Part shown: positions 37,740-48,931 of the stretch, piece after piece
Position numbering within the stretch: position 1 is the stretch's first letter
How the letters are laid out: each line of letters opens with the position of its first letter
DNA from: Psychrosphaera sp. B3R10
Lineage (GTDB): Bacteria; Pseudomonadota; Gammaproteobacteria; Enterobacterales; Alteromonadaceae
Reading direction: 5' to 3'
Assembly (NCBI RefSeq): GCF_018861025.1
Contig: NZ_JAHKQH010000007.1
Span: forward strand, 124,001-188,000
DNA length: 64,000 bases
Notes under the pieces: generated by a model
Told to the model about the DNA's origin: nothing
Databases searched by the model: none
Seen by the model: only the letters and a program-made list of their open reading frames with translations
Position numbers and translations under genes: made by a program

Positions 37740-38903
37740 TTACTTGCCAGCGCGCTCTTCTAAAATTGCCACGGCAGGTAAAACTTTACCTTCAACAAAT
37801 TCTAAAAATGCACCGCCACCGGTTGAGATATAAGAGATCTTATCGGCAAGTCCATATTTATCAATCGCAGCCAAGGTATCACCGCCGCCAGCGACCGAAA
37901 ATGCATCGCTTTGCGCGATAGCTTGAGCTACGACTTCTGTACCTTTAGAGAAGTTGTCAAATTCAAATACGCCACAAGGACCATTCCATAAAATGGTTTT
38001 AGCGTTTTTCAAAATATCTGCCATTGCCTGCGCAGAATCAGGACCCAAATCCATAATCTCTTCGTTGTCTAAAACCGCATCAACAGGTTTTATTGTTGCT
38101 AGAGCCGTTTCTGAGAACTCGGTACCAATACGCACGTCTGTAACCGCAGGAATATCAAGATCATTCATTAGTTTCTGTGCTTGAGGAATTAGATCGGGTT
38201 CGTACAGAGACTTACCAACATTATAGCCACGAGCAGCAACAAATGTATTTGAAATACCGCCACCAACAATTAACTGGTCGCAAATTTTAGATAATGACTC
38301 TAATACCGTTAGTTTAGTTGATACTTTAGAACCGCCAACAACCGCAACAAGAGGTCTAGCTGGGTTATCAAGCGCTTTACCTAATGCTTCTAACTCACCT
38401 GCTAAAAGTGGGCCTGCACAAGCTGTAGGAGCAAATTTTGCTACACCATGGGTTGAACCTTGGGCACGGTGAGCCGTACCAAATGCATCCATAACAAAGA
38501 CGTCACATAAAGCGGCATACTGCTGAGCAAGTTCATCTGAATTTTTCTTTTCGCCGACATTAAAACGAACGTTTTCAAGGACGACAACTTCGCCTTCATT
38601 AACAGTAACACCACTTAAATATTCTTTTTCCAAACGAACTGGCACTGATAAGTTTTGGTTTAAATACGTTACAACCGGTGCCATTGAATATTCATCTGCA
38701 TATTCGCCCTCTGTTGGACGACCTAAATGAGACATTACAAGCACTTTTGCGCCCTTTTCCAATGCCAATTTAATCGTTGGGATAGAGGCGTCAATACGAA
38801 CGGCTGAAGTCACTACGCCATCTTTAACAGGTACGTTTAGGTCTTGTCTGATAAGAACGGTTTTACCTTGCAGATCTAACTCTGCCATTTTCAAAACTGT
38901 CAT
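37740..38903 (-). CDS. pgk: Phosphoglycerate kinase
   Basis: Transfers phosphate from 1,3-bisphosphoglycerate to ADP in glycolysis. 387 residues, as in E. coli. The RQDLNVP N-terminal substrate loop, [10 protein letters not shown] (about 57-66), [10 protein letters not shown] and the C-terminal [12 protein letters not shown] nucleotide motif are present. It lies 40 bp downstream of epd and is probably co-transcribed. Confidence 0.97.
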   Translation of the reverse strand: MTVLKMAELDLQGKTVLIRQDLNVPVKDGVVTSAVRIDASIPTIKLALEKGAKVLVMSHLGRPTEGEYADEYSMAPVVTYLNQNLSVPVRLEKEYLSGVTVNEGEVVVLENVRFNVGEKKNSDELAQQYAALCDVFVMDAFGTAHRAQGSTHGVAKFAPTACAGPLLAGELEALGKALDNPARPLVAVVGGSKVSTKLTVLESLSKICDQLIVGGGISNTFVAARGYNVGKSLYEPDLIPQAQKLMNDLDIPAVTDVRIGTEFSETALATIKPVDAVLDNEEIMDLGPDSAQAMADILKNAKTILWNGPCGVFEFDNFSKGTEVVAQAIAQSDAFSVAGGGDTLAAIDKYGLADKISYISTGGGAFLEFVEGKVLPAVAILEERAGK

Positions 38904-38943
38904 GTTCGTTTCCTTAATAATGTAAAAACTAATAATTTAATAA

Positions 38944-40041
38944 CTAATGATTTATATATTTTTTTAATTCTGCCGTGGTGTCCAACATACGGTTAGCAAA
39001 GCCCCATTCGTTGTCACACCACACTAATAATTTAACCAATCGTTTGTGGCTTACCCGTGTTTGATTGCCATCAACAATGGCTGAATGCGGATCATGGTTA
39101 AAATCAATTGAAACAAGTGGTTCTTCGGTATAACCCAAAATACCAGAAAGACCATTTTGTTGTGCTGCCTGAATCGCTCCGTTTACCTGCATAATGTTAA
39201 CGTCCGAATTTAACGTTAAACTAACATCCATTGCGGTCACATTAATCGTTGGAACGCGCACGGCAATTGCCTCAAAACGACCTGCAAATTTGGGCATTAT
39301 GCGTTCAATACCCACTGCAAGCTTCGTATCAACTGGAATTATGCTTTGACTCGCAGCTCGAGTGCGGCGTAAGTCATCGTGATAGGCGTCGATAACTTGC
39401 TGGTCATGCATTGACGAATGTATGGTCGTAATCGTGCCACTGTCGACACCAAATGCGTCGTCTATCGCTTGAATAACGGGGACAACGCAGTTTGTTGTAC
39501 ATGAACCATTGGAGATCACATTGTGTTCCGCCGTTAACGTATGATGGTTAACACCATAAATTATTGTGTTGTCTACATCTGGATCCGCAGGGTGCGAATA
39601 GATGACTTTTTTAGCACCAGCTTTAATGTGGGCTTGACCATGTGCTTGGCTGTGATAAACGCCAGTGCAGTCGAGAACCACGTCAACTTGTAATTCACGC
39701 CACGGTAAGTCGGCAAGCTCTTCTTCATGCAATAGTTTTATATTATTGCCAGCCACCGCCATCGTTGAATTTTCGGTTAACGCTACGTCAAAACCAAAAC
39801 GACCATGGGAGGTATCGTATTTTAATAAATGGGCAATACCTTCTGGTTTTGCCAATTCGTTGATCGCAACAATTTCAATTTCATCGTCGCGTCCGGTTTC
39901 AAACAATGCTCGCAATACGTTACGACCAATCCGACCAAAACCATTTAATGCCACCCTTATTTTATTAGGTTGCCCATCGATAGGATCGGTATTCAAAGTC
40001 CTAGCGTTTGTTGGGCTAGTCTTTAATGGTTGGTTAGACAT
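38944..40041 (-). CDS. epd: D-erythrose-4-phosphate dehydrogenase
   Basis: A GAPDH-family enzyme that oxidises erythrose 4-phosphate on the route to pyridoxal phosphate. The Epd-type text [19 protein letters not shown] and the order epd-pgk-fba support Epd over GapA. The catalytic Cys is in SNGSCTTNC (Gly replaces the Ala usual in E. coli Epd) and the NAD loop is NGFGRIGRN. The ATG at 40041 is preceded by TGGAG; a longer frame would need a TTG at 40080. The protein has an extra N-terminal tail of about 25 residues rich in Pro, Thr and Asn before the Rossmann fold. Confidence 0.9.
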   Translation of the reverse strand: MSNQPLKTSPTNARTLNTDPIDGQPNKIRVALNGFGRIGRNVLRALFETGRDDEIEIVAINELAKPEGIAHLLKYDTSHGRFGFDVALTENSTMAVAGNNIKLLHEEELADLPWRELQVDVVLDCTGVYHSQAHGQAHIKAGAKKVIYSHPADPDVDNTIIYGVNHHTLTAEHNVISNGSCTTNCVVPVIQAIDDAFGVDSGTITTIHSSMHDQQVIDAYHDDLRRTRAASQSIIPVDTKLAVGIERIMPKFAGRFEAIAVRVPTINVTAMDVSLTLNSDVNIMQVNGAIQAAQQNGLSGILGYTEEPLVSIDFNHDPHSAIVDGNQTRVSHKRLVKLLVWCDNEWGFANRMLDTTAELKKYINH

Positions 40042-40117
40042 AATACTCCAGGTTTGTTCGATACCACTTGCATGACACAAATATTATTTACTAACTTTAA
40101 AAGTAAATAATAAAAAT

Positions 40118-40150
40118 AAAAAAAGCGGGCATATCATACCCGCTTTATTT
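40118..40150 (-). terminator. Terminator after tkt
   Basis: On the minus strand AAAGCGGG-TATGATATG-CCCGCTTT is followed by a T-rich run, separating tkt from epd. Confidence 0.85.
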
Positions 40151-40170
40151 TATTTGTTAAGTGTTCTGTA

Positions 40171-42162
40171 TTAGAGCGCTTTAACCTTACTAACAACATT
40201 TTCGACTGTAAAACCGAAGTGTTTAAGTAATGCGCCACCAGGAGCAGATTCACCAAATGTGCTCATGCCAACAACATCACCGCCAAAACCAACATATTTA
40301 GTCCAGAAGTCAACGTGAGCCGCTTCAATCGCAACACGTTTAGTCACGGCTGCAGGTAATACTGACTCTTTATATTCAGCATCTTGGGCGTCATATAAAT
40401 TAGTACAAGGCATAGAAACAACACGTGCTGCGATGCCATCGGATTTTAATGCCGCCGCCGATTGCACAGCCAAATCAACTTCAGAGCCTGTCGCAATTAA
40501 AATAACATCTGGCGTACCATCTGTATCAACTAGGATGTAACCACCTTTAGCAATATCAGCAACTTGCTGTTCAGTTCGCGATTGTGCCGCTAAACCTTGA
40601 CGTGAGAAAACTAATGCAGAAGGACCTTCTTGGTATTCTACAGCTTCTTTCCAAGCTATTACTGACTCAGTACCATCTGCTGGTCTCCAAGTACGTAAAT
40701 TTGGCGTTAGACGTAAATTTGCAACCTGTTCAATTGGCTGATGCGTAGGTCCATCCTCGCCTTGACCGATTGAGTCGTGGGTATATACAAAAATGTTTTG
40801 AATGCCCATAAGTGCTGACATGCGAACCGCATTTCGGGCGTATTCCATGAACATTAAGAATGTCGCGCCGTAATTAATGAAACCGCCATGCAATGAAATA
40901 CCATTCATGATCCCGCTCATTCCAAATTCACGCACACCGTAATAAATGTAGTTACCAGCGGCGTCATCTTGGATCCCTTTCGAACCAGACCATAACGTTA
41001 AGTTTGAACCCGCTAAGTCGGCAGAGCCGCCTAACATTTCAGGTAAAAGCGGACCAAATGTTTCAATTGTGTTTTGCGAAGCTTTACGTGAAGCGACATT
41101 TTCAGATTTGTTCTGAGTTTCCAGCGCATAGGCATATGCTTTTTCAGAAAAATCTTCTGGCAGTTCACCAAGAATGACACGACGCTCAAATTCAGCGGCT
41201 AATTCTGGATGAGCGTTTTTATACGCAACAAATTTTTCATTCCATTCGTTTTCAGATTGTGTTCCAGCTTCTTTTGCATCCCAAGCAGCATAAACATCAG
41301 CAGGCACTTCAAATGGTGCATGTGGCCAGTTCAACATTTCACGAGTAGCAGCAATTTCTTCGGCACCTAGAGGCGCACCGTGACAGTTATGTGTACCTTG
41401 TTTATTTGGAGAACCAAAACCAATCGTTGTTTTACAGCAGATCATAGACGGCTTGTCAGTAACCGATTTTGCTTCTGCAATTGCATTTGCGATAGCAACA
41501 GGGTCGTGTCCATCGACATCGGCAATTACATGCCAGCCGTACGCTTTAAAACGTGCTGGTGTATCATCACTAAACCAACCTTCAACGTGTCCGTCAATTG
41601 AAATACCATTGTCATCCCAAAATGCAACAAGTTTTCCTAGACCTAAAGTACCAGCAAGAGAACACGCTTCATGAGAAATGCCTTCCATTAAACAGCCGTC
41701 GCCTAAGAAACAGTAAGTAAAGTGATCTACGATGTCATGACCTTCACGGTTAAACTGCGCCGCTAGCGTTTTTTCAGCAATTGCCATTCCGACAGCATTT
41801 GATACGCCAGCGCCTAGCGGGCCAGTCGTCGTTTCAACACCTGGTGTATAACCATATTCAGGGTGGCCCGGAGTTTTAGAATGTAACTGACGGAAGTTTT
41901 TCAACTCACCAATTGGCAAGTCATAACCAGAAAGATGTAATAAAGAATAAATCAACATCGAACCGTGGCCATTAGACAACACAAAGCGATCTCGGTCCGC
42001 CCAATTTGGATTGGTCGGATTGTGTTTTAAAAAGTCACGCCATAATACTTCAGCGATGTCGGCCATCCCCATAGGTGCGCCTGGGTGTCCAGAGTTGGCC
42101 TGTTGAACCGCGTCCATACTTAATGCTCGAATAGCATTCGCTAAATTTCTTTTCGACGTCAT
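40171..42162 (-). CDS. tkt: Transketolase
   Basis: A thiamine-diphosphate enzyme of the non-oxidative pentose phosphate pathway. 663 residues, identical in length to E. coli TktA. The ThDP motif [14 protein letters not shown]...DDNGISIDG (about 153-190) and the pyrimidine-domain segments ([15 protein letters not shown], about 471-485) are intact. It is upstream of epd-pgk-fba, a usual gammaproteobacterial order, and has an AGGTAA Shine-Dalgarno. Confidence 0.97.
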   Translation of the reverse strand: MTSKRNLANAIRALSMDAVQQANSGHPGAPMGMADIAEVLWRDFLKHNPTNPNWADRDRFVLSNGHGSMLIYSLLHLSGYDLPIGELKNFRQLHSKTPGHPEYGYTPGVETTTGPLGAGVSNAVGMAIAEKTLAAQFNREGHDIVDHFTYCFLGDGCLMEGISHEACSLAGTLGLGKLVAFWDDNGISIDGHVEGWFSDDTPARFKAYGWHVIADVDGHDPVAIANAIAEAKSVTDKPSMICCKTTIGFGSPNKQGTHNCHGAPLGAEEIAATREMLNWPHAPFEVPADVYAAWDAKEAGTQSENEWNEKFVAYKNAHPELAAEFERRVILGELPEDFSEKAYAYALETQNKSENVASRKASQNTIETFGPLLPEMLGGSADLAGSNLTLWSGSKGIQDDAAGNYIYYGVREFGMSGIMNGISLHGGFINYGATFLMFMEYARNAVRMSALMGIQNIFVYTHDSIGQGEDGPTHQPIEQVANLRLTPNLRTWRPADGTESVIAWKEAVEYQEGPSALVFSRQGLAAQSRTEQQVADIAKGGYILVDTDGTPDVILIATGSEVDLAVQSAAALKSDGIAARVVSMPCTNLYDAQDAEYKESVLPAAVTKRVAIEAAHVDFWTKYVGFGGDVVGMSTFGESAPGGALLKHFGFTVENVVSKVKAL

Positions 42163-42354
42163 GTTATTACCTGTTATTTTATAATTTTTGATAAAAGTGG
42201 TGAAGTTGCCCTATTTGACCTAAAAATGAAAAGTAAAGCAATCACTCTACGGGATTAATTTAAAATCATAAAACGACAATTAATAACGATAATTTCTAAC
42301 GAAACTGAAAAAAACAGTACTAATTACTATTTTAGTCCCATTTTGTTCGTTTTA

Positions 42355-42705
42355 TTATTCGGACCAAACCGCAAATTCGTTGCCATTTGGGTCTAGGAAA
42401 TGAAACCGTTTACCGCCTGGGAATTCAAAAACGTCTTTGCAAATAGTGCCACCAGCGGCAACAACCTTTTGTTCAGTCTTTGGTAGTGACTCGCTGTAAA
42501 AAACGATAAGTGCCGCGCCATTCTGTGTTTTTGAATTAAGATCTGACTGATAAAAGCCGCCATCAAGTCCTGCTTCAGGACCAAACGCTATGTACTCTTG
42601 ACCATAGTCAGTAAACGTCCAATTAAACACTTGGGTAAAAAATTGTTTGGTTGCGGACAGATCTGTTGCCGGAAATTCCACATAATTTATTGTCTCTTGT
42701 TTCAT
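42355..42705 (-). CDS. VOC family (glyoxalase/bleomycin-resistance-like) protein
   Basis: A 116-residue single vicinal-oxygen-chelate domain with the paired beta-alpha-beta layout; FYSESLPKTEQKVVAAGG and FLDPNGNEFAVW are the typical second-half motifs. The metal Glu of ENEFAVW type is present (Glu about 110). The substrate is unknown. It is divergent from add. Confidence 0.85.
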   Translation of the reverse strand: MKQETINYVEFPATDLSATKQFFTQVFNWTFTDYGQEYIAFGPEAGLDGGFYQSDLNSKTQNGAALIVFYSESLPKTEQKVVAAGGTICKDVFEFPGGKRFHFLDPNGNEFAVWSE

Positions 42706-42772
42706 CTAACTGCCCTTTTTGATTTATACTAGCGCCATTATTTACAGTAACTAAAAGCACCATAGAATATTT

Positions 42773-43777
42773 ATGATCAATCCTACATTACCGCTTGTTG
42801 ATTTGCATCGCCACCTCGATGGCAATATTGCGCCAAAAACAGTTTGGGAACTTGCCCAACTTCATAACATTACTTTACCAGCTGAGTCTTTAGAGCAATT
42901 TGCACCTATGGCTCAAATTCAAGGGCAAACCTCAGATTTAATGGCGTTTTTGACAAAATTGGATTATGGCGTGTCCGTATTGGCCGATTACGACAGTGTA
43001 TATCGAGTTGCTCGCGAAAATGTATTTGATGCATTAGATCAGGGATTAGATTACGTAGAGTTGCGTTTTTCACCTTATTATATGGCAAAAACTCACAACC
43101 TAGACCCGCAAAAGGTCGTTGAAGTAGTAATAGATGCAACGCAAACGGCGAGTAAAGAAACCGGTGTGGAAACGAACCTCATTGGCATATTAAGTCGCAC
43201 ATTTGGAGTTGAGGCATGTACGATTGAGCTCAATGCATTATTAGCACATAAAGAACATATTGTTGCGTTGGATTTAGCCGGAGATGAAATTTCTTTTCCA
43301 GCGCAATTGTTTGTAAACCACTTTAAACAAGCCCGCGATGCTGGATTACAAATAACGGTACACGCTGGTGAAGCTGACGGTCCAATAAGTATTTGGAATG
43401 CAATTAACTTATTAGGCGCAACGAGAATTGGGCACGGCGTCGCAGCAACTCAAGATCCTAAGTTAATGGCTTATCTTGCGACCAACAATATTGCGATTGA
43501 GTCATGCCCAACGTCTAATTATCAAACGGCAACAATTAACGATATTCGTAAGCACCCTTTAAAACAATTTTTAGATGCTGGCATTACCGTGTGTTTGAAC
43601 ACTGACGATCCAGCTATTTCTAATATCACGTTAGCCCACGAATACGATTTGGTTAAAAACATACTTGGCTTGACCAATCAAGAAATCGAACAGGTTCAAA
43701 AAAATGGAGTTGAAGCGGCGTTTATGGATGCCCAACAACGCCAACGATTATATGCCAAAGTAGCAGCACGAGATTAG
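42773..43777 (+). CDS. add: Adenosine deaminase
   Basis: Converts adenosine and deoxyadenosine to inosine and deoxyinosine. 334 residues. The zinc and catalytic motifs are intact: LHRHLDG (about 11-17), VHAGEADGP (about 197-205, with the catalytic Glu), RIGHG and LNTDDPA (about 276-282). SCPTSNYQT matches true Add rather than adenine deaminase. Confidence 0.94.
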   Translation: MINPTLPLVDLHRHLDGNIAPKTVWELAQLHNITLPAESLEQFAPMAQIQGQTSDLMAFLTKLDYGVSVLADYDSVYRVARENVFDALDQGLDYVELRFSPYYMAKTHNLDPQKVVEVVIDATQTASKETGVETNLIGILSRTFGVEACTIELNALLAHKEHIVALDLAGDEISFPAQLFVNHFKQARDAGLQITVHAGEADGPISIWNAINLLGATRIGHGVAATQDPKLMAYLATNNIAIESCPTSNYQTATINDIRKHPLKQFLDAGITVCLNTDDPAISNITLAHEYDLVKNILGLTNQEIEQVQKNGVEAAFMDAQQRQRLYAKVAARD

Positions 43778-43798
43778 GCCAGCTCGGTCAAGTACAAG

Positions 43799-45049
43799 CT
43801 ACTCTTTTATTTTGACACTAAATTGGCTGTTTTGAATTTTAAACAGCCAATATTGAAACAAACCAAGCGCCAATAAAAAGAAGCCAGCCGACATATAAAT
43901 CGGTAACGTAGAATCAAACATCAATAAAATACCACCAACGATTGAAGCAAAAACATTTGCCAAACAAAATGTCATCGTTAACAACCCCATCGTTGCACCA
44001 TGCCCTGAACTAGGTTCATTTTCACTGACATAAACGGGCAACATACCATTAAATATGGCGATTAATATGCCGCACATTGCAAATAACAAATGGGTTTGGA
44101 GCCCTTCTGAACTTGGCACTATTAATAAGGCACAAGCCAATAACGCCATGGCAAAACGCATTGGAGCGGTTAAGCCGAACTGTTTTTGAAAATACGTTAC
44201 TAACAACACAGATGATAACGTCATAAATAGTGTCATATTGGTGGTGGCTAAGCCGATATCGAGAGACCCATAATCTTGCTTATCGACGAGCCAAATTGGG
44301 TAAAATTCATAAAAAAGATTAATCGCTAAGGTATAGATAAAATAAGCGTAAAATAACTTTCTTATCCATTGGCTTCTTAACAAATAAAACGAATTTTCTT
44401 GTCGTACCGCCTGCCAAACAGATAATTTACTGGCATAACTCACAATTCGGGTTTCTTGTAAAAAGGCGGTGACTAAGACATAACAAACAAACGCACCAAA
44501 AGCCGCGGCCAGCATCGCATAATACGATTCAACCTCGGCTAAAAGTCCACCAATCAGCGGGCCAAGCAACCATCCGAGAAAAACGGCACTATTGATTAAT
44601 GATATTGCAGCCGTTTTTGATTGCGCAGACTTTTCGTCTCCTGTCTCACCAATGTCCAACGCAATAGCACGTGCAATTGCGACATTACCTTCCGTGATCC
44701 CTGTTAAAAATCGACTGACCAGCAATAATAGATAATTTTGTTCCATCAGTGCATAAGCAGATACCCAATAGCCGATAAAACATATAATGAGTGTTTGGCC
44801 CAGAACTTTTTTACGCCCAAATCGATCAGATAAGGCTCCAATAAAACTGCTTCCGATAAAAATACCGAGTGGATAAACCGCGATAATGATGGTCAACAAG
44901 ACATTACCAGAAAGCCCGGCATATTGGTTTAACGCTGTAGGCTCAGCCCCAATAAATAAAGGCGTTAAAACAGGGTACGGTAGCGATATCCCCATGCTAG
45001 CAAGTAAAGTAACGCAAAGTGCAACTAGCAACTTCTTATTTAGGATCAT
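43799..45049 (-). CDS. MFS transporter
   Basis: 416 residues with 12 hydrophobic helices. The motif A loop GALSDRFGRKKVLG (about 71-84) lies between helices 2 and 3, and FLTGITEGNVAIARAI in helix 4 resembles drug:H+ antiporters of the tetracycline/multidrug branch (DHA1). The substrate is unknown. Its start overlaps the GNAT gene stop by 4 bp, so the two are translationally coupled. Confidence 0.88.
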   Translation of the reverse strand: MILNKKLLVALCVTLLASMGISLPYPVLTPLFIGAEPTALNQYAGLSGNVLLTIIIAVYPLGIFIGSSFIGALSDRFGRKKVLGQTLIICFIGYWVSAYALMEQNYLLLLVSRFLTGITEGNVAIARAIALDIGETGDEKSAQSKTAAISLINSAVFLGWLLGPLIGGLLAEVESYYAMLAAAFGAFVCYVLVTAFLQETRIVSYASKLSVWQAVRQENSFYLLRSQWIRKLFYAYFIYTLAINLFYEFYPIWLVDKQDYGSLDIGLATTNMTLFMTLSSVLLVTYFQKQFGLTAPMRFAMALLACALLIVPSSEGLQTHLLFAMCGILIAIFNGMLPVYVSENEPSSGHGATMGLLTMTFCLANVFASIVGGILLMFDSTLPIYMSAGFFLLALGLFQYWLFKIQNSQFSVKIKE

Positions 45050-45567
45050 GCTGAATGTAACCGCTTAGTAATTTCAAAATTAACAACCTGGTGCCCTTGG
45101 TACAAATCAGTTCCAAGGTTGGTAAACCCTAGATTAGCCAGAATACTGAGCGAACCAGAATTGTCGGGCATTGCCATTGCAATGACTTTGGGTAACTTTA
45201 ATGTTTCAAAACCATATTCTAAACATGCCTTGGCCGCTTCCATGCCCAAACCTTGCCCCCAGTATTGAGGCAACAACCGATAGCCAAGGTCGGGTAGTTG
45301 CTTCTCCTCCAAAAACTTAAGGCCACAGAAACCAATTACTTTATTATCTTTCTTATGAACAATGGCATATCGACCATAACCGTATTTTTCATAATCTGAG
45401 AACCAAACTTGAGTGATAACATTTTTAGCGTCGTCTAACGTTTGCACATTACCCGCATCGCCAGTGTATTTAGTGACTAACGGATCAGAACTAAATTCCA
45501 ATACCGCGGGTGCGTCAGATAAGGTAAAATGGCGGAAACCTAGCCTAGGTGTTTCAATCAATAACAT
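45046..45567 (-). CDS. GNAT family N-acetyltransferase (RimJ/RimL-type)
   Basis: 173 residues of the Acetyltransf_3 type: ETPRLGFRHFTLSDAPAV at the start, the acetyl-CoA P-loop region LLPQYWGQGLGMEAAKACLEYGF (Q-x-x-G-x-G/A) and the Asn-Gly-Ser segment before a final Phe. It probably acetylates an amine on a protein or small molecule. Overlaps the MFS transporter gene, suggesting a shared detoxification or resistance role. Confidence 0.87.
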   Translation of the reverse strand: MLLIETPRLGFRHFTLSDAPAVLEFSSDPLVTKYTGDAGNVQTLDDAKNVITQVWFSDYEKYGYGRYAIVHKKDNKVIGFCGLKFLEEKQLPDLGYRLLPQYWGQGLGMEAAKACLEYGFETLKLPKVIAMAMPDNSGSLSILANLGFTNLGTDLYQGHQVVNFEITKRLHSA

Positions 45568-45688
45568 TAAATATTGCCTTGCATATTTTTGATTTTATTC
45601 TAATAATCATAATACCAAGCATCTAAACTCAATCCATTTATTTCTTTAAATTGGTGGTGATTTCTATTTCGACTGGGTCAAAATAAAA

Positions 45689-47311
45689 ATGGATTTAACA
45701 CATTCTTTGCAAGCTGCATTAGTGATAGAACACCAAGCATTAGCGCAAAGTCACATCAAATACTCTTTATTAAATCTTGGATTTAAAACCATCGAGTTTG
45801 CTGATCGCGCCACCATGGCGATAAAAGCATTGCATAAGTCACATTTTGATCTAATCCTCTGTGCCTACGATTTAAATCGAGGCGCCGATGGATATCAGTT
45901 ATTTGAGCGAATAATAGAAGAAGGCCTGTTAAAATCCACTACTGCATTTGTTTTTATGAGTTCAGAAAATGATCTTCCTTTAAGCCAAAGTATTATTGAA
46001 TTAAAACCTGACGATTTCATACTGAAGCCTTTCACTGCCAAAGAACTTGAATTGCGTTTAAAACGTATCTTAAGCAAAAAACTGACATTACGACCTGTAT
46101 TTGAAGCTATCGATGACGATGAGTTTGACGCTGCCCTGAATTTACTTAACGAACAACTGGCCAAAAATGCAAAACCCAAATGGGTCCCTTATTTGTTGAA
46201 ACTAAAAGGGGAATTGATCACTGCCAAACAAGACTGGCATGACGCAGAAGTGTTCTACCAAAAAGTGCTATCAATCAAAGAATATGCCTGGGCCAATATT
46301 GGATTAGTGAATAGTTTACTCAATCAAAACAAAGTTAAGCTCGCCGAAGAAAAGCTAAAGTATCTTGTCACCAATCCAGCGACGCGTCTTGCGGCTCTGG
46401 ATATTCTAACTAAGATCTGCAAAAACAAATTCGATTTTGAAGAAGCCATTAACCATTTGAAAAACGCTGCGACAATCGCTCCGCGCAATGTTAATAGGCA
46501 ACAAGATGTAATTTCACTGGCCCGCATAACTCATGACTTTGAAACCCAATTTAATGCCTCAAATAAAATAGTCGAGTACATTAAAAACTCAGTCCATGAC
46601 ACCCCAGATGCCTATTTAGGCGCAGTGCGTTCAACTATTGACTACGGTTTGACGTCACTTAATGATGATGAAATTAAGAGCTTGGCTCAGACCGGCGAAT
46701 CTATTCTTCGTCAATTGAAAAAACAATTTCCCGACACCCCTTTAAACGACCAGATCCGAGTCGCAAAAGCACGAATTTATAATATGAGTAATGACAAAGA
46801 GAATGCCAAAAAGCTCATACAAGAAAATATGGAGGACGAAAATTACTTAGTTGATGATTTAGAAGATGCTCTAGATAAAGCTAAAGCATTCCATGAACTT
46901 GGTTTTCATGCAAATTCGGAAAAGCTATTTGAATTGATCGCCACCGAATGTAAAACCCAAAGTAAAGATGAAGTATTTAATCAATATATTGATAAAGAAA
47001 AACAGTTAAGAATTGAAATAAAAGAGTCGCCAAAAGTACTTAATAACAAAGCGGTTCAGCTATATACCCGCGGGAATTATCAAGCCGCATTAAACGCGTT
47101 TTTGTCGGCTTTTAAGGTGATGCCCAAAAACCCTTCTATTTCGTTAAATTTATTACAAACCGTTGTAGATTGTAATTATCAAGAATCACATCCTGAAGAA
47201 GCTGATGAGATTGTTACTAAGTGTTTAAAAAACTTGAATGCAACTGACCTAAACAAAGAGCAAATTTCTCGACTAGAGGTTTATTTAGAAAAACTCAAAA
47301 AACCTGACTAG
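45689..47311 (+). CDS. Response regulator receiver-TPR protein
   Basis: 540 residues. The N-terminal receiver domain (about 8-130) keeps the phospho-acceptor Asp61 and the Lys of FILKPF. However, the acidic pair normally found after beta-1 is reduced to a single Glu14 (ALVIEHQ), so metal binding may be weak. The rest (about 145-540) is a long helical TPR array with repeats such as W-A-N-I-G-L-V-N-S-L and L-Y-T-R-G-N-Y-Q-A-A-L-N-A-F. No DNA-binding output is present; it probably acts through protein contacts. It is 0.5 kb before the flagellin block. Confidence 0.85.
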   Translation: MDLTHSLQAALVIEHQALAQSHIKYSLLNLGFKTIEFADRATMAIKALHKSHFDLILCAYDLNRGADGYQLFERIIEEGLLKSTTAFVFMSSENDLPLSQSIIELKPDDFILKPFTAKELELRLKRILSKKLTLRPVFEAIDDDEFDAALNLLNEQLAKNAKPKWVPYLLKLKGELITAKQDWHDAEVFYQKVLSIKEYAWANIGLVNSLLNQNKVKLAEEKLKYLVTNPATRLAALDILTKICKNKFDFEEAINHLKNAATIAPRNVNRQQDVISLARITHDFETQFNASNKIVEYIKNSVHDTPDAYLGAVRSTIDYGLTSLNDDEIKSLAQTGESILRQLKKQFPDTPLNDQIRVAKARIYNMSNDKENAKKLIQENMEDENYLVDDLEDALDKAKAFHELGFHANSEKLFELIATECKTQSKDEVFNQYIDKEKQLRIEIKESPKVLNNKAVQLYTRGNYQAALNAFLSAFKVMPKNPSISLNLLQTVVDCNYQESHPEEADEIVTKCLKNLNATDLNKEQISRLEVYLEKLKKPD

Positions 47312-47348
47312 CAAATAGAGCTTAGTTTCATAAATTTTTGAAATCGGT

Positions 47349-47804
47349 CTATTGCTCAAGCCAATGGGTGAAAAAACGTTTTATCCGTTTTGATTTCCAC
47401 CAATACCAACATAAATAAACACCACTAATAAATTGTACGACCTGCATTGGATGAATATAAATCGCACGATTGATAATACTCATTAACTGTAATAACAAGT
47501 CGAGTAAAAATGCAATGAGCAGAAACACTCTCAGTTGTTTCCAAACAGCTTGATACCAACCTTTAGAGACTTGCTTTTTCATACTAAAAAAGAAAAAGGT
47601 CACCATAGCCGGTAATCCAATTAACAAAGTAATAACAAATAAAGAATGATCTGGATAAAACAGAGAGAGAATAAAGCTTCGGTCTTCGCTATAAGTCAGG
47701 CTTATCGCCCAGAATACATACGCCCTGAGCAAATACAAAATTGTTAAATTAAAACCGAGGGGGACTTGGATTTTTCCATCTAAGTCAAAATCTTGCGACA
47801 ACAT
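47349..47804 (-). CDS. DUF2919-like (YfeZ-type) inner-membrane protein
   Basis: 151 residues with four hydrophobic helices. It opens with FDLDGKIQVPLGFNLTILYLLRAYVFW, which resembles the DUF2919 family of Enterobacteria and Shewanella (YfeZ). The tail is basic and rich in Trp and Lys (WYWWKSKR). The function is unknown. Confidence 0.65.
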   Translation of the reverse strand: MLSQDFDLDGKIQVPLGFNLTILYLLRAYVFWAISLTYSEDRSFILSLFYPDHSLFVITLLIGLPAMVTFFFFSMKKQVSKGWYQAVWKQLRVFLLIAFLLDLLLQLMSIINRAIYIHPMQVVQFISGVYLCWYWWKSKRIKRFFTHWLEQ

Positions 47805-47858
47805 TTCTGGATGTCCTGGGGCAAATTACCCGAAATTGATATACCCCATTAATGGGTA

Positions 47859-48644
47859 TTATTTCAAAAGGTTCAATGCCTGAAAGTCAGAAAAGTTAGC
47901 TTGAGCTTGCAACGCAATGGCAACTTGGCTTTGAATACCATTAGCGGTTTGGTCACTAACAGCCTTTGCATAGTCGGTGTCAACAATTTGACTACGGCTC
48001 GATTGGCTGTTGATATTTTGGTTTGTTAGATTACTAATACTGGATTCAACACGATTTTGAAAAGCCCCAATGGAACCACGGCTTGAATCTACTTGTTCAC
48101 GAAACGATTGTGCGGCACCTATTGCCGCCTGCGCGCCAGCTTGTGTTGTGACATCGATATCACCAAGAGATTGATTGCTAACACCAAGTTCTATTGTTTG
48201 GTTAGAATTTGCCCCAACTTGAAATTCAACTGAGGAGCCAAATACCTGCTTGTCACCAAACCGAGTGTTTGAATAAACATCTTCTACGTGGCCCTGTAAT
48301 TGGGTAATTTCCTGTTGAATTGCTTTTCTATCACTCGGCGAAAGCGTGCCATTTGCAGCTTGGATTGAAAGTTCTTCAATACGAAATGCAGCGTCAGAAA
48401 CACTGCTTAAAGCGCCCTCAGCTACCTGTGCATAAGAAACACTATCGTTCGCATTCCTAATCGCTTGGTTTTGACCATTAATTTGAGATGTTAATCGGTT
48501 AGCTAACTGTAATCCAGCCGCATCGTCCTGAGCTTTTTGGACTTTCAGTCCAGAGGACAGCTGCTCGAAGATCTTCTTTTGCTGCTGCTCAATAACAGAC
48601 AACGAATTTGAGTTGTTAAAACTACTACCAGCCCCAATTCTCAT
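47859..48644 (-). CDS. Short flagellin
   Basis: 261 residues starting at the ATG at 48644 (MRIGAGSSF). The D0/D1 N-terminal helices (LSSGLKVQKAQDDAAGLQLANRL) and the terminal helix (QANFSDFQALNLLK) are conserved. The variable central region between about 145 and 190 is very short, so this flagellin lacks the D2/D3 outer domains. Ser/Thr/Asn-rich stretches in that region are possible O-glycosylation sites. It diverges from fliS. No fliD is present in the window, so this looks like an accessory flagellin locus. The pse genes beyond suggest it is a glycosylation target. Confidence 0.92.
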   Translation of the reverse strand: MRIGAGSSFNNSNSLSVIEQQQKKIFEQLSSGLKVQKAQDDAAGLQLANRLTSQINGQNQAIRNANDSVSYAQVAEGALSSVSDAAFRIEELSIQAANGTLSPSDRKAIQQEITQLQGHVEDVYSNTRFGDKQVFGSSVEFQVGANSNQTIELGVSNQSLGDIDVTTQAGAQAAIGAAQSFREQVDSSRGSIGAFQNRVESSISNLTNQNINSQSSRSQIVDTDYAKAVSDQTANGIQSQVAIALQAQANFSDFQALNLLK

Positions 48645-48865
48645 AATCACTTCCCACCAAGCTAACAAACTTAACAATCAGTATACGACAACAATTTTAA
48701 TTTGCCATTAATCTGTACACAATTAAGGAATTTCCCTACCTTTAATAAAGATGTCTGCTATATAAAATTAAAAATTTAAGAAAATAGGTTAGTAACCGAT
48801 ATAAATATCACTAAGCTTTAACTAATACCGCTAAAATTAAACCTTCTTAACGATTTAATTTGAAG

Positions 48866-48882
48866 TTGGTATCCTAATTGCT
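48866..48882 (+). promoter_or_regulatory. Candidate sigma-54 promoter for fliS
   Basis: TTGGTATCCTAATTGCT carries GG and GC separated by exactly 10 nt, as in the -24/-12 consensus TGGCAC-N5-TTGC. It is about 50 bp upstream of the fliS start. Flagellar genes are often RpoN-dependent in related bacteria. Confidence 0.5.
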
Positions 48883-48931
48883 AGAACTATTTGCTTAGAT
48901 TAAGCTGTATCAAGATTATTTGGAGTTTCTA

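Noticed and set aside
38944-40041. Calling this gene gapA
   Set aside because: The sequence around the catalytic region and the epd-pgk-fba order match Epd more closely than glycolytic GapA.
48645-48800. Sigma-28 promoter upstream of the flagellin
   Set aside because: TAAAG and TAAAATTG-like matches have no CCGATAA-like -10 at the correct spacing.
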